Positions 52,189 to 61,248 of a DNA stretch of 64,000 nt are shown here, in pieces (positions within the stretch are counted from its first letter, which is position 1; every line of letters starts with the position of its first letter). A program made the translations under genes and the position numbers. The notes under the pieces were generated by a model that was given only the letters and a program-made list of their open reading frames with translations, did not search any database and was not told the DNA's origin. Source of the DNA: Aliikangiella coralliicola (GTDB taxonomy: Bacteria > Pseudomonadota > Gammaproteobacteria > Enterobacterales > Kangiellaceae). Location: positions 421,122 through 485,121 of the forward strand of contig NZ_ML660161.1 of NCBI RefSeq assembly GCF_007004725.1, read 5' to 3'.

Positions 52189-53325
52189 ATGTTAGAACTT
52201 TTTTTAGTATTATTTTTGTTAGGGGCTTTGCTAGCAGGGATAGGCGCTTTTTGGTATGTAAAACGAAAAAAAATAGATGTCTGGTTTCGTTCTTATCTGA
52301 AAAAAGCATTGAAGAAATCGAATAATACCGATAAGACAATCGATATCATGTTTCAATTTGTTGACCATTTTGAACTGAACGGCCATGCTGATCGATTAGA
52401 CGCCTGGCAAAATCGATACCCTTCAATTGCCGGGAAACACACCGACAGCGACGGCCACCATCCTAAGCATACTTTTTTTTATGCCATGGACTTAATGCAT
52501 GAACATGAACTAGAAGCGCTCGCACCGCTGGTAAAAGATGGTTATGGAGAATTTGAGCTGCACTGGCATCATAGTCACGATACTGAAGAATCGTTGGTTC
52601 GAAAAATTAGTGATGCGATGGATATTTTCCACAAGTATGAAATGATGAAGCCTTACCGGGAAGGTGAAAAAGCCTGCTTCGGATTTATTCATGGGGATTG
52701 GAGTCTGGCTAACGCCAGAGGAGAAAACTTTTGTGGCGTCGATAACGAAGTTGCGTTGTTAAAGTCTCTGGGTTGCTACGGTGACTTTACTTTTCCTGCA
52801 TTGTTTAATGAGGCGCAACCACCTAGAGTTAATGATATTTACTACTGTACTAATCTAGATAAACCGAAATGTCATTTTGAAGGGCGTGAATCATCGGTTG
52901 GCGCGCTGGAAAGAAAAGACGAATTTATGGTTTTTCAGGGGCCTTTAACGATCAATTGGAGCGATTGGCGTCATAAATGGCATCCAACAATTGAAGATGG
53001 TGATATAAACCAATTTCCTACCCACAATGATCCAAAAAGAATTAAAGCCTGGATTAGGCAAGGTATCCATGTTCAAGGAAGACCTGAGTGGGTGTTTGTG
53101 AAAGTATTTTGTCATGGTGCTCAGGACCACAAGTCAGTGGTAAGTCAGCAAACTGATGAAATGTTCAGTTACCTGGAAAAACATTACAACGACGGTAAAA
53201 AATATCGGCTGCACTATGTGACGTCCCGCGAAGCTTACAATATCGTTAAAGCCGCTGAGGAAGGAAAAAGTGGCAACCCGAACGAGTATCGAGATTATCA
53301 AATACCGCATCCGTTAAATCGCTAA
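52189..53325 (+). CDS. EPS-locus protein, deacetylase-superfamily-like, unknown
   Basis: I do not recognise a named family. The 378-residue product has an N-terminal membrane helix (about 3-22) and a long soluble domain rich in His and Asp: FVDHFELNG, DSDGHHPKHTFFY, ELHWHHSHDTEESL and FIHGDWSLANA. The order of Asp and His motifs is reminiscent of glycoside hydrolase/deacetylase TIM-barrels, and TFFYAMD followed by a search of depth (LELHWHHSHD) is like the second motif of such enzymes. No canonical NodB TFDDG is present. AAGGA precedes the ATG by six bases. Its neighbours are the ligase and a NodB deacetylase, so polymer modification is the best guess. Confidence 0.8.
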   Translation: MLELFLVLFLLGALLAGIGAFWYVKRKKIDVWFRSYLKKALKKSNNTDKTIDIMFQFVDHFELNGHADRLDAWQNRYPSIAGKHTDSDGHHPKHTFFYAMDLMHEHELEALAPLVKDGYGEFELHWHHSHDTEESLVRKISDAMDIFHKYEMMKPYREGEKACFGFIHGDWSLANARGENFCGVDNEVALLKSLGCYGDFTFPALFNEAQPPRVNDIYYCTNLDKPKCHFEGRESSVGALERKDEFMVFQGPLTINWSDWRHKWHPTIEDGDINQFPTHNDPKRIKAWIRQGIHVQGRPEWVFVKVFCHGAQDHKSVVSQQTDEMFSYLEKHYNDGKKYRLHYVTSREAYNIVKAAEEGKSGNPNEYRDYQIPHPLNR

Positions 53326-53405
53326 ATTGGGAAAGTAGTTTAAATAAGAAAAAATAATAAAGTAATACATCAAAGGGAAAACAAAAATAAATCTAGGGGT
53401 GAATA

Positions 53406-54455
53406 GTGAAAGTATTATTAAAAAAATTTATTATTGGTTTTGGGTTGCTGCGCTCAATTCGTTGGCTTCAAAGAAAGCTGCGCGGGCCGGGTATTACAGT
53501 TATTTACGGTCATCGCGTAATCTCTGATGAAGATTTTGCTAATCCGGCAAATCACAGTCGAATCGCTGGTCATACTTGTGTTTCTGATCTTTCCAATGCA
53601 ATAGCGTTATTGTTGGAACACGGCTATAAAATCATTTCGATTGACGAAGCTGTTCAACAGTTTGCCAAAGGTGAAATTAAACAAGACAGTGTGGTACTAA
53701 CATTTGACGATGGTTTTGAAGATAACCTCACTAATCTACTACCTATTTTAAAAAAGTATGATGTGCCGGCAACTTGCTACATTAACTCTTCGGTGATTGG
53801 TACCAATAAAAGCTTGTGGTTTCAATCCATATTGAATTACTTTTTTTCACTGGATAGTAAACGCGTTTTTGTTAAGCTCAATTCCAAAGAGTATGATATT
53901 TCAACACCGAAACGAACATTTAGGTCTGCGTTTCGTTTCACTCGCTATTTACAGGCGGAATATCCACCTGAAGAATTCAATCGTCTTATCGAAGAAGAGA
54001 CCAATAAAAAATGTTTACCTAGTGATAAAGATAAACATCTTAGTTGGGACGATCTGGAAACCTTGAAAAACGAACCCTTGATTACTTTAGGGGCTCACAG
54101 TTTCAACCACTATCCGTTAGCGATGTGTGATAACTCATTGGCTGAATTTGAAATTTTGGAATCTATTAGACAGTTAGAAAATAAACTTGATATTAAAATA
54201 GATCACTTCAGTTATCCTAGGGGGCATGTGGAAGACTTTAACGACTTTCACAAACAGGTTTTATCATCCGCAGGAATTAGCTCCGCTGTTTCAACAATTA
54301 GAGGGGTTAATCGACTAAATGTTGATATGTACAGCATTAAGCGTGTTGGTCTTCCTGCCAATACTCTAGAAGATAAATATGATTTTATGTGGCATGTTGC
54401 CGGTGCACCGCAACTGCTGAGTAAATTAAAGAATAAAGTACGTGCTAAGTTTTAA
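53406..54455 (+). CDS. NodB-type polysaccharide deacetylase
   Basis: A 349-residue carbohydrate esterase 4-like enzyme, distinct from the one at 47506. Motifs are VVLTFDDGFEDN (catalytic Asp and metal Asp), LGAHSFNHYPL (metal His pair) and HFSYPRGHV. The insert between them (about 120-215) is longer than usual. The GTG start has AGGGG about six bases upstream. Not exported by any visible signal, so it may act on a cytoplasmic lipid-linked sugar, or be membrane-associated; unclear. Confidence 0.88.
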   Translation: MKVLLKKFIIGFGLLRSIRWLQRKLRGPGITVIYGHRVISDEDFANPANHSRIAGHTCVSDLSNAIALLLEHGYKIISIDEAVQQFAKGEIKQDSVVLTFDDGFEDNLTNLLPILKKYDVPATCYINSSVIGTNKSLWFQSILNYFFSLDSKRVFVKLNSKEYDISTPKRTFRSAFRFTRYLQAEYPPEEFNRLIEEETNKKCLPSDKDKHLSWDDLETLKNEPLITLGAHSFNHYPLAMCDNSLAEFEILESIRQLENKLDIKIDHFSYPRGHVEDFNDFHKQVLSSAGISSAVSTIRGVNRLNVDMYSIKRVGLPANTLEDKYDFMWHVAGAPQLLSKLKNKVRAKF

Positions 54456-54491
54456 AGCTCGTCAAGCGCTAACACCAATGAGAAAGTTATT

Positions 54492-55961
54492 TTGAAGTTA
54501 AAAACTCAGGTTGTTTTAACCAGCTTTAGCAAATCGCTAAAACACGTTAGCGTATTTATATTGGCGTTATTCCTGACCCGGTATTTCTCTCCACACGATT
54601 ATGGTACCTACCTGCAAGTTATGCTAGTTGCCAATATGGCAATCTACCTATCAGTTTTCGGGATCCCTTCCAGCATTTACTATTTTTTGCCCAGAACCGG
54701 CGAAAAGAAAAAGATGATGAAAAACACCATTTTGCTACTTTGCTCAATTGCTGTTGTCGTGAGCATTGGTGTTTATTTTTTATCAGAATTTATCGCGACT
54801 AATTTTAATAACCTTGAACTCGTTGATTATGGTTGGTTAATGGCAGTGTTTATATTGCTTCAAATACCGATTAAATTGTATGAACCATTTATGATCACAA
54901 CAAACAATGTTCCGAAGTTTGTGATGGTTAACGCTAGCTTCAATTTTGGCTTTCTGTTAGCGGTGCTGATACCGGTATTGTTAGGATGGAATTTATTCGA
55001 GGTATTGTTAACGCTATTCTGGTTTTTTGCTGCGCAATTTGCCGCGATATTTCTGGTTGTATTTTGGGTTTATTTTAAGTTGAAAGATGAACCCGAAGAA
55101 GAGCCTTACTCAATGAAAGAGCAGTTTCAATACTCAGCGCCAATTGGCTTTGCTGGCGCAATTAACGAACTTGGAATTGTCATCGACAAAATAATCGTTA
55201 GTGGTTTTTTCAATCCTGCCCAGCTAGCTATTTACACGCGGGGCGCGATGGAAATTCCCATGTTAAATGTTATTGCCAACTCTCTGGGTAATATTTTAAT
55301 GCCAAGGTTTGTTGAGGAGTACAAGAAAAATAATATTGCCGAAGTTGTTCGGTTATGGCATAGCGGTATACGAATGATGGCTACCTTTATTTATCCGGCT
55401 TTCGTTTTCTTTGTTATTACTGCCGGGCATCTTATTCCATTTCTGTTTACCGAAAAATATATTGAAAGCGTGATTATCTTCCAGGTTTATACTATCGTTT
55501 TGCTCACCAGAATCACTAGCTATGACGCAATTGCCAGAGCTGTGGGGCAAACTAAAGTTTTGATGAAAGTATCGCTAATGGCGGTTGCGCTCAATATTGC
55601 ACTTACTATCGGTCTGGTGAGTTGGATAGGGATTATCGGAGCACCATTGGCTACAGTTATTGTGACTTTTATTGTGCGAGGTTCTCACCTCTGGATAATT
55701 ACCAAGTTGATCGATATTTCAATTGCCGATGTCTTTCCCTGGCGTTCTCTCGGAAAATTATTTGCGGCGTCGCTTGTTGCCGCAGTTCCACTTATTCCAA
55801 TACTGAACACAGATTTATCCCATTTTCCAATGCTTGCCGCCTGTGGCGTTGTTTTTGCGGTAAGCTACTTGCTGGTTTTTAGAAAAACCGGCGCATTAAC
55901 TGATTCTGAGCTTAAGAGTATTCGTAGTGCATTACCAAAGAAGTTACGTTGGGTGATTTAA
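54492..55961 (+). CDS. Wzx-type polysaccharide flippase
   Basis: A 489-residue MOP-superfamily transporter with about 14 helices, expected to flip undecaprenyl-linked repeat units to the periplasm. The N-terminus shows the family pattern (FILALFLTRYFSPHDYGTYL), and the middle QYSAPIGFAGAINELGIVIDK repeats it at helix 7, partly given here. The start is TTG with GAGAAAG upstream; no ATG fits because homology begins at the first residues. The next gene starts at the base after its stop codon. Confidence 0.9.
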   Translation: MKLKTQVVLTSFSKSLKHVSVFILALFLTRYFSPHDYGTYLQVMLVANMAIYLSVFGIPSSIYYFLPRTGEKKKMMKNTILLLCSIAVVVSIGVYFLSEFIATNFNNLELVDYGWLMAVFILLQIPIKLYEPFMITTNNVPKFVMVNASFNFGFLLAVLIPVLLGWNLFEVLLTLFWFFAAQFAAIFLVVFWVYFKLKDEPEEEPYSMKEQFQYSAPIGFAGAINELGIVIDKIIVSGFFNPAQLAIYTRGAMEIPMLNVIANSLGNILMPRFVEEYKKNNIAEVVRLWHSGIRMMATFIYPAFVFFVITAGHLIPFLFTEKYIESVIIFQVYTIVLLTRITSYDAIARAVGQTKVLMKVSLMAVALNIALTIGLVSWIGIIGAPLATVIVTFIVRGSHLWIITKLIDISIADVFPWRSLGKLFAASLVAAVPLIPILNTDLSHFPMLAACGVVFAVSYLLVFRKTGALTDSELKSIRSALPKKLRWVI

Positions 55962-57032
55962 ATGTCCAATATTGAAACTATTATTCAACAAAAGAAAGAT
56001 ATAGACGGTGAAAACAGACGCCGTCTTATTCTGCTTATCCCGCGATTTAAGCGTGACTGTCTTGACGACAGCTGTGAATTTGTCGATATCACTTATTTAC
56101 CGGGATACTTTACGACTTATGTTTTTAAAGTTATTTTTAAGCGACAAGAAGAAGTTCTTAACTATTATCTCAAGCTCGCGTGGATCCCTGAGTCTGGTAA
56201 CACTCGCTTTGTAGAACGAATTAATTTCGAGTTTGAAAAAACTGAAGAAGCCTATAATCTTTTCGAGCATAATGACGTACTGAAAACAGTCAAACCCATG
56301 AGGTTATATCGACAGGAAGGTGCCTTCTTTATGCAGGAAATGATCGGTAGAAGGCAGGATACCCTACTGATTTCTGCGATGCGAAAGTTTCCCATGAAAA
56401 ACAACGAGGCTTTGTTAAAGTCTTTCTACTTAACGGGGCAATGGTTGAAATCTTACCAGGAATTAAATATTCACCCTGAAAAGGCCCGCTTTTCTATTGA
56501 AGAAATTGAAGGAAAAGTTCAATATCAAATTGGTCGCATTAATGAGTTTTCCAAAATGGCGCTTAATAGCCAGCAATTGTCAATGATCGAATCAAAGACT
56601 CGCTCGATCATTGAGCAATTTTCCGAAGATGATTTTAAGGTTGTTGCAAAACATAATGATTTCGCACCATGGAATGTTTTGAAGGACGAAGAGGGAATAA
56701 CCGTTTTCGATTTTGCCGATAGCGGTTTCGACTTAGGTTGTTATGATTATTTTAACTTTATTAATGCACTTAATTCGTTTAACCGAAGAATTTTTAAACG
56801 TAAGTCGTTAATCGAGGCTGCTAAAGAAAACTTTTCGCAAGGTTATCTGGAAGCTGGTTCACCAGACAAAATGATAAAGCAATATTTCGAACTATTTTTT
56901 ACTGTCGAAAAAATTCGAATGTTGGTCCACTCTATTGCAAGATGTTCAGGGATTGCTGGAAATATTCGAAAGCAGGTTTATAAACAGCGCTTGAGAGAAA
57001 CGATGAGGGTTTTGAAGAAGTTAATCCGATAG
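55962..57032 (+). CDS. APH-fold kinase-like protein of the EPS locus
   Basis: A 356-residue cytoplasmic protein with the aminoglycoside phosphotransferase/choline kinase catalytic motifs: AKHNDFAPWNVL (Brenner motif with catalytic Asp and metal Asn) and TVFDFADSGFD (metal Asp). The N-lobe is divergent. Similar proteins in EPS and LPS loci phosphorylate a sugar or a lipid-linked intermediate; the substrate here is not evident. It is the last gene of the plus-strand run, directly abutting the flippase gene. Confidence 0.85.
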   Translation: MSNIETIIQQKKDIDGENRRRLILLIPRFKRDCLDDSCEFVDITYLPGYFTTYVFKVIFKRQEEVLNYYLKLAWIPESGNTRFVERINFEFEKTEEAYNLFEHNDVLKTVKPMRLYRQEGAFFMQEMIGRRQDTLLISAMRKFPMKNNEALLKSFYLTGQWLKSYQELNIHPEKARFSIEEIEGKVQYQIGRINEFSKMALNSQQLSMIESKTRSIIEQFSEDDFKVVAKHNDFAPWNVLKDEEGITVFDFADSGFDLGCYDYFNFINALNSFNRRIFKRKSLIEAAKENFSQGYLEAGSPDKMIKQYFELFFTVEKIRMLVHSIARCSGIAGNIRKQVYKQRLRETMRVLKKLIR

Positions 57033-57057
57033 TTAAGTTATCCAAAAATTCAGTTAA

Positions 57058-57073
57058 CCCAAGTTCAGGTTAA
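57058..57073. repeat. Solo end related to the element at 33446-33680
   Basis: CCCAAGTTCAGGTTAA matches 15 of 16 bases of the outer end of the 33446-33680 element (CCCGAGTTCAGGTTAA). With flanking bases it also forms a small dyad, CCAAGTT/AACTTGG. No second end is nearby, so it may be a remnant. Confidence 0.5.
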
Positions 57074-57107
57074 CTTGGCTTTGAGATAAACTGGCTTTGA
57101 GACCGAC

Positions 57108-57267
57108 TGTCATCTCGACCAGCGCGGAGAGATCTCCTTCCGACATGGGAAAACTATCAGTCTTAATTATTCTTCAACCAGAAATGGCGCTTTAAAATTG
57201 ACTAATCTTAAAAAGTTGAGTATTGCAAAATCTTTGGGAGATCTCACCGCTGCGGTCGAGATGACAA
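57108..57267. repeat. 160-bp inverted-repeat element
   Basis: 57108-57137 and 57238-57267 are 30-base inverted repeats agreeing at 26 positions, with outer sequence TGTCATCTCGACC and inner GAGATCTCC. This kind of TGTCATCTCGACC repeat is widespread in bacterial genomes as dispersed small elements (general knowledge). It lies between the convergent APH-fold kinase gene and the glycosyltransferase gene at 57304 and encodes nothing. Confidence 0.8.
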
Positions 57268-57303
57268 ATGAAGGCTACCTGGATACTTATTAGAAACACC
57301 TAT

Positions 57304-58446
57304 TTAGATTGAAGCGTTAAATACCTGACTGATTTTTTCCGCATTTTCTTCCCAGGAGTACCACTCAAAATTGAGCGTTGAACTATTTTTTAGATCGAGG
57401 CATTGATCAATCGCTTCAGCTAGTGCCTGACTATTGGCTGGCTCGACCATTTTTCCATGGGTTTCGTTTGTAATCATGTCTGGAACCGCACCAACTTTTG
57501 AAGCAACAACCGGCGTACCGCAAGTTAATGACTCGATGACCACGTTAGGGCAGCCTTCACGAAGACTGGGTAAGCACAAGAGGTTAGCCGCTGACATATA
57601 AACAGGGATCATTTCATGACTCACTCGACCGACTAGTTGAACTTTATCAGAGATTGATAATTCTTTTATTTGCGCTTCTACTTGTGTTTTCAAACGACCA
57701 TCACCAACAACCAATAATTTAAAAGGCCGATCTTTTATTTGATGAACTGCGTCGAGTAGATGATTGAGGCCTTTCTCAATTTGAAAATTACCAATAAATA
57801 TCACGTATTTTTCTGATGGATCCAGGTCTAACTTTTCACGAGCCTTGGTTTGATCAATATTTTGAAATTTATTTTTATCGACACCGTTCAAGATAACTGA
57901 AATTTTATTTTCATTTACGCCGAGTGCGACCAATTTTGATTTTAATTCGTTACTTTTCACGACATTTGCGTTGGCCTTATTCATCGCAGAGACAATTTGA
58001 CGTCGACGTAAAAAGTATTTTGTGTATTCATTGATATCACAACCTAAAGCATGAAGCGTCACCGGTAAATTAAGCTTTTTAGCAGCAAGTAAGCTTCCGA
58101 CACCATCAGGGTAAACCCAGTGCGCTGAGACAATATCTGCCAAACCTTGCGCTTTTAGTTTGCTTAAGGTTGACTTTATTCCCCAATTAAAAAAAGTAGC
58201 GGTCAAAGATCTGAGGATTTTTGGGATCACTAAATAGCGGGGATAGTAAATTTTGATATTGTTAATTTTATCTTCCGCAGGAACACTATTGTCAGCATTG
58301 GTTAAAAAAGCCGGTCTCCATGGCACCGGAGAAATCACAGTAACCTGGTGAGATTCGTTAAGGCGTTCAGCAAGCTGCTTAATAAATACCCCTTTGGTAG
58401 GCTCTAATTTATTGGGATAAAGGTTACTGATTAATGTAATGTTCAT
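57304..58446 (-). CDS. Glycosyltransferase family 4
   Basis: A GT-B glycosyltransferase of 380 residues. N-terminal domain starts NITLISNLYPNKLEPTKG, with the acceptor-side loop PTKGVFIKQLAERL; the C-terminal domain has IGNFQIEKGLNHLLD, LVGRVSHEMI and the EX7E motif in LREGCPNVVIESLTCGTPVVAS. The frame is open to 58518, but the ATG at 58446 starts at the family N-terminus and leaves ten bases after the upstream gene instead of a 60-base overlap. It is the last gene of a minus-strand operon with the CapK-like and acyltransferase genes. Confidence 0.93.
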   Translation of the reverse strand: MNITLISNLYPNKLEPTKGVFIKQLAERLNESHQVTVISPVPWRPAFLTNADNSVPAEDKINNIKIYYPRYLVIPKILRSLTATFFNWGIKSTLSKLKAQGLADIVSAHWVYPDGVGSLLAAKKLNLPVTLHALGCDINEYTKYFLRRRQIVSAMNKANANVVKSNELKSKLVALGVNENKISVILNGVDKNKFQNIDQTKAREKLDLDPSEKYVIFIGNFQIEKGLNHLLDAVHQIKDRPFKLLVVGDGRLKTQVEAQIKELSISDKVQLVGRVSHEMIPVYMSAANLLCLPSLREGCPNVVIESLTCGTPVVASKVGAVPDMITNETHGKMVEPANSQALAEAIDQCLDLKNSSTLNFEWYSWEENAEKISQVFNASI

Positions 58447-58456
58447 AACAGATCTA

Positions 58457-59818
58457 CTAAGAAACTTTCGAGATGGTAAACAAGAACTTACCCGAGCTGG
58501 TTGAAGGTATTGATTCAAGATACTTGAAGGTTAGTTTAGTCTCTTTCCCCAACATTTCTTTGGTTTTTTCCTCGACCATTTTAACGACAGAATCAAGCTT
58601 ATCGTTAATTTGGGTTGGCACGATGTTAACGGTCACTTCCTCAAGTGTTTCTTGAATCATTTGAAACTGTTTGACTTCGGGGATATCGTAGAAAAGATGA
58701 GTAAAATACTCGCCGTGCACTTTGGTTCCATTTTGGGCGACAAAAAAATCACTGACGCGGCCTTCAACCGAAGCTAGTAACGGTAAGCTGCGTCCACAAC
58801 TACACTTACTATCACTCTTAATACCCATATCGCCGAGTTGATACCTGATTAAAGGCATACCGAAATTCCAATAATCAGTGACTGCTATTTCTCCTAGTTG
58901 ACCATTGGCAACTTGTTTTTCGCCATTGGTAATTTCCAGCAGGATATTGTCTGCATTGATATGCAAGCCTTCTTGATGTTTACACTCGCTGGCGATTAAT
59001 CCAACTTCTCTTGAACCATATCGGTTCAAAACTTTACATCGAAATGCTTTTTCGATAATGGCTCTTTTTTCTTCAGTGAGAGATTCTGCTGAAGATATGA
59101 TCCCATCCAACCGAATTTTATGATTGGCATTATGCTCGTTAAGATACTCGGCGTAGGCAACAAGTGCATTGGCGTAACCTAGCACCATCGATGGTTTAAT
59201 TTTTTCGAGTTGCCCGGTAAATTGGAGCATTTTGTCTGGTGACATTTCAAAAGCGTCTAACTCCCAGGTCCTTTCAATGTAGCGGGCAATAATATGCTCT
59301 CGAAATGACTGAACGGCTTTTAAGTCTCGCTGTGCCCCCCAAATTAGTGCTTTTCGTTTGCCAATGTCCCAACCCGACCAGCGATCATGCCTGATCTGAT
59401 CAGCTCTTCTTAGATTATGCCGTTCAATATTTTTATAATAAACCGTTGGAGTGCCCGTTGAACCGCCTGACATATCCTTGAAAAGCTCTGATTTGGTATA
59501 TTTTTTTGAAATCATCGCATCCAGGTTATCCTGGATGTCTTTTTTAGTCAGAATAGGAAGTTGCTGGACATCCTGCAAAGTTTGAATATCATCGGGCGTA
59601 ATTTTTCTTTCCGACATAATCTGACGATAATAATCTGTTTCGTTAAAAGCGATCTTAATAATTCTTTGAAGCCTGGATAACTGCAATTTCTCCATAGCAT
59701 CAACAGAAAGAAATTGATTAATTTCTAGTTCTTCAAGGCGTTCTAGTCTTTTGTCACCATTCTTCCAATAATAAAGAGGGAAAACCAGATATCGATTGAT
59801 ATGTCTAAACCAGTCCAT
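58457..59818 (-). CDS. CapK/PaaK-like AMP-forming enzyme
   Basis: A 453-residue member of the adenylate-forming superfamily, in the CapK/phenylacetate-CoA-ligase-like branch found in capsule and EPS loci. The ATP-binding loop is SGGSTGTP (about 116-123). YGSREVG and the downstream motif VTDYWNFGMPLIRYQLGD match the A5 and A7-like regions. Four cysteines (in SKCSCGRSL and ECKHQ) may bind zinc. The acyl substrate and acceptor are unknown; it might activate an acyl group for attachment to the polymer, with the acyltransferase gene upstream. Ten bases separate it from the glycosyltransferase gene. Confidence 0.88.
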   Translation of the reverse strand: MDWFRHINRYLVFPLYYWKNGDKRLERLEELEINQFLSVDAMEKLQLSRLQRIIKIAFNETDYYRQIMSERKITPDDIQTLQDVQQLPILTKKDIQDNLDAMISKKYTKSELFKDMSGGSTGTPTVYYKNIERHNLRRADQIRHDRWSGWDIGKRKALIWGAQRDLKAVQSFREHIIARYIERTWELDAFEMSPDKMLQFTGQLEKIKPSMVLGYANALVAYAEYLNEHNANHKIRLDGIISSAESLTEEKRAIIEKAFRCKVLNRYGSREVGLIASECKHQEGLHINADNILLEITNGEKQVANGQLGEIAVTDYWNFGMPLIRYQLGDMGIKSDSKCSCGRSLPLLASVEGRVSDFFVAQNGTKVHGEYFTHLFYDIPEVKQFQMIQETLEEVTVNIVPTQINDKLDSVVKMVEEKTKEMLGKETKLTFKYLESIPSTSSGKFLFTISKVS

Positions 59819-59900
59819 AGATTACAGTCAGCTTTTTATTTTTTTGTTCGAACAGTGGTATTTATTCGAAGAGTCTTAAAATGATTGCTTATTTTAAGGT

Positions 59901-61013
59901 TTATGTAAGCTTTTTTCCATTAAATAAATATCTTGCGACTGAAAGTCTCAATACGCCAAAGTGGTGGAGGCTCAGCGCAACCAGTCCAACAGAAGAAATT
60001 AGGATAATAAATTTTACACCAATAGGTAAATTGAGCGGAATTAATAAGATACCAAAGGCGATAACGAGTAAATGATGGAACAGGTAAATGGAATAAGAAG
60101 CATCGGATAAATAGCGAAATAATTTTGAGTCTTTGTTAAAGAAAGTGCTGAATAAAATAAAACAGATGTTAGCGAGGCTCCAGGATTGTAACGCGTCTAG
60201 ATAGCGGGCAATAGACTTTGAAATGAAACCACTTGTATCTTCGCCAACAATGTTTAAATAGACAAGAGAAGCTGTCAGCGCGATAAAAGGGAATGCTCTG
60301 AATTTGGTAAATTCTTTTATCAATTTATCAGAGGTCGCCAAGTACAGACCAAATACAAAAAAGGATATGTAGTGAAATAATACGTAACTACTGACCAGTT
60401 TAAACGGTGGGTTGATTGCTTCAGGAATATTGTAACTGGCAAAATCTGTGAGGTATGTAACCAGTGGCAATAACAAAATACACCAATAGTAAGGTGATGC
60501 TTTGATTAATAAGTGAATTTTATCAACTAAAAGAGATAATGGTTTTCTGGCGATAATAAAAACGATAATGGCAACGAAAAAGTAGAGAATTAGATTGATT
60601 AAAAACCACAGGTGACCGACCCACTGTTCTGAAAGCCAGTAATCGGTTGTTAATAGTGGTGAAAGCGAATCATTGACACCTTGATAGTCACTAAGAACCA
60701 GATGTTCTAGAATATTAAACGTCAATGCAATTGATATAACAGGGATCAAAATTCTTTCGAGTCGAACGCGCGCAAACTTTTTAGCGCCGTAACGGATAAG
60801 TGTCAAATAGCAAAAAAATCCAGAAATGATGAAAAAGGTCGGCATCCGAAAGCTTGAAATCGAAAGCCTCAGATAGTCAAAAAAGCTGGATGTTTCAGTG
60901 TCACTAATTGCCCAGTTAGCGGTGGGTGCAAATACATTTGAAGCATGAAGCACTATGCCTAATAGCATGAGAATACTTCTCATAACATCCATGTAATATA
61001 TACGTTTTACCAT
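59901..61013 (-). CDS. Acyltransferase 3 family membrane protein
   Basis: A 370-residue polytopic membrane acyltransferase with about ten helices, of the OafA/OpgC type. The N-terminus reads YMDVMRSILMLLGIVLHAS, with the conserved His near residue 23, and RLERILIP carries the conserved Arg. These enzymes put acetyl or succinyl groups on extracellular polysaccharides. It heads the minus-strand arm, followed by the CapK-like gene with an 82-base gap. A sugar-modification role is supported by the location. Confidence 0.9.
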   Translation of the reverse strand: MVKRIYYMDVMRSILMLLGIVLHASNVFAPTANWAISDTETSSFFDYLRLSISSFRMPTFFIISGFFCYLTLIRYGAKKFARVRLERILIPVISIALTFNILEHLVLSDYQGVNDSLSPLLTTDYWLSEQWVGHLWFLINLILYFFVAIIVFIIARKPLSLLVDKIHLLIKASPYYWCILLLPLVTYLTDFASYNIPEAINPPFKLVSSYVLFHYISFFVFGLYLATSDKLIKEFTKFRAFPFIALTASLVYLNIVGEDTSGFISKSIARYLDALQSWSLANICFILFSTFFNKDSKLFRYLSDASYSIYLFHHLLVIAFGILLIPLNLPIGVKFIILISSVGLVALSLHHFGVLRLSVARYLFNGKKLT

Positions 61014-61248
61014 AAGTCATTTTGTCCGTATCAAAAGCTAATTTTGTCCGCTGTAAGCGCTTAAACGGAGCTCATTTGGAACTTAATTGATACGGCTGAG
61101 TCAATTTGATTTGAGTGGCGCTATTATCTATTTTTCCAAAGAAAAATAAAAGAGGTTAATAATTACTTTTTGATCATCTCGCTTCTCTAATTCAAGCCTG
61201 TTAGTATTGCGACTGCTCGTGACAAGGAATTTTAGATTAGCGGAACTT

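Noticed and set aside
57108-57267. Rho-independent terminator of the EPS run
   Set aside because: The arms are separated by 100 bases and no T-run follows; a dispersed repeat explains the structure better.
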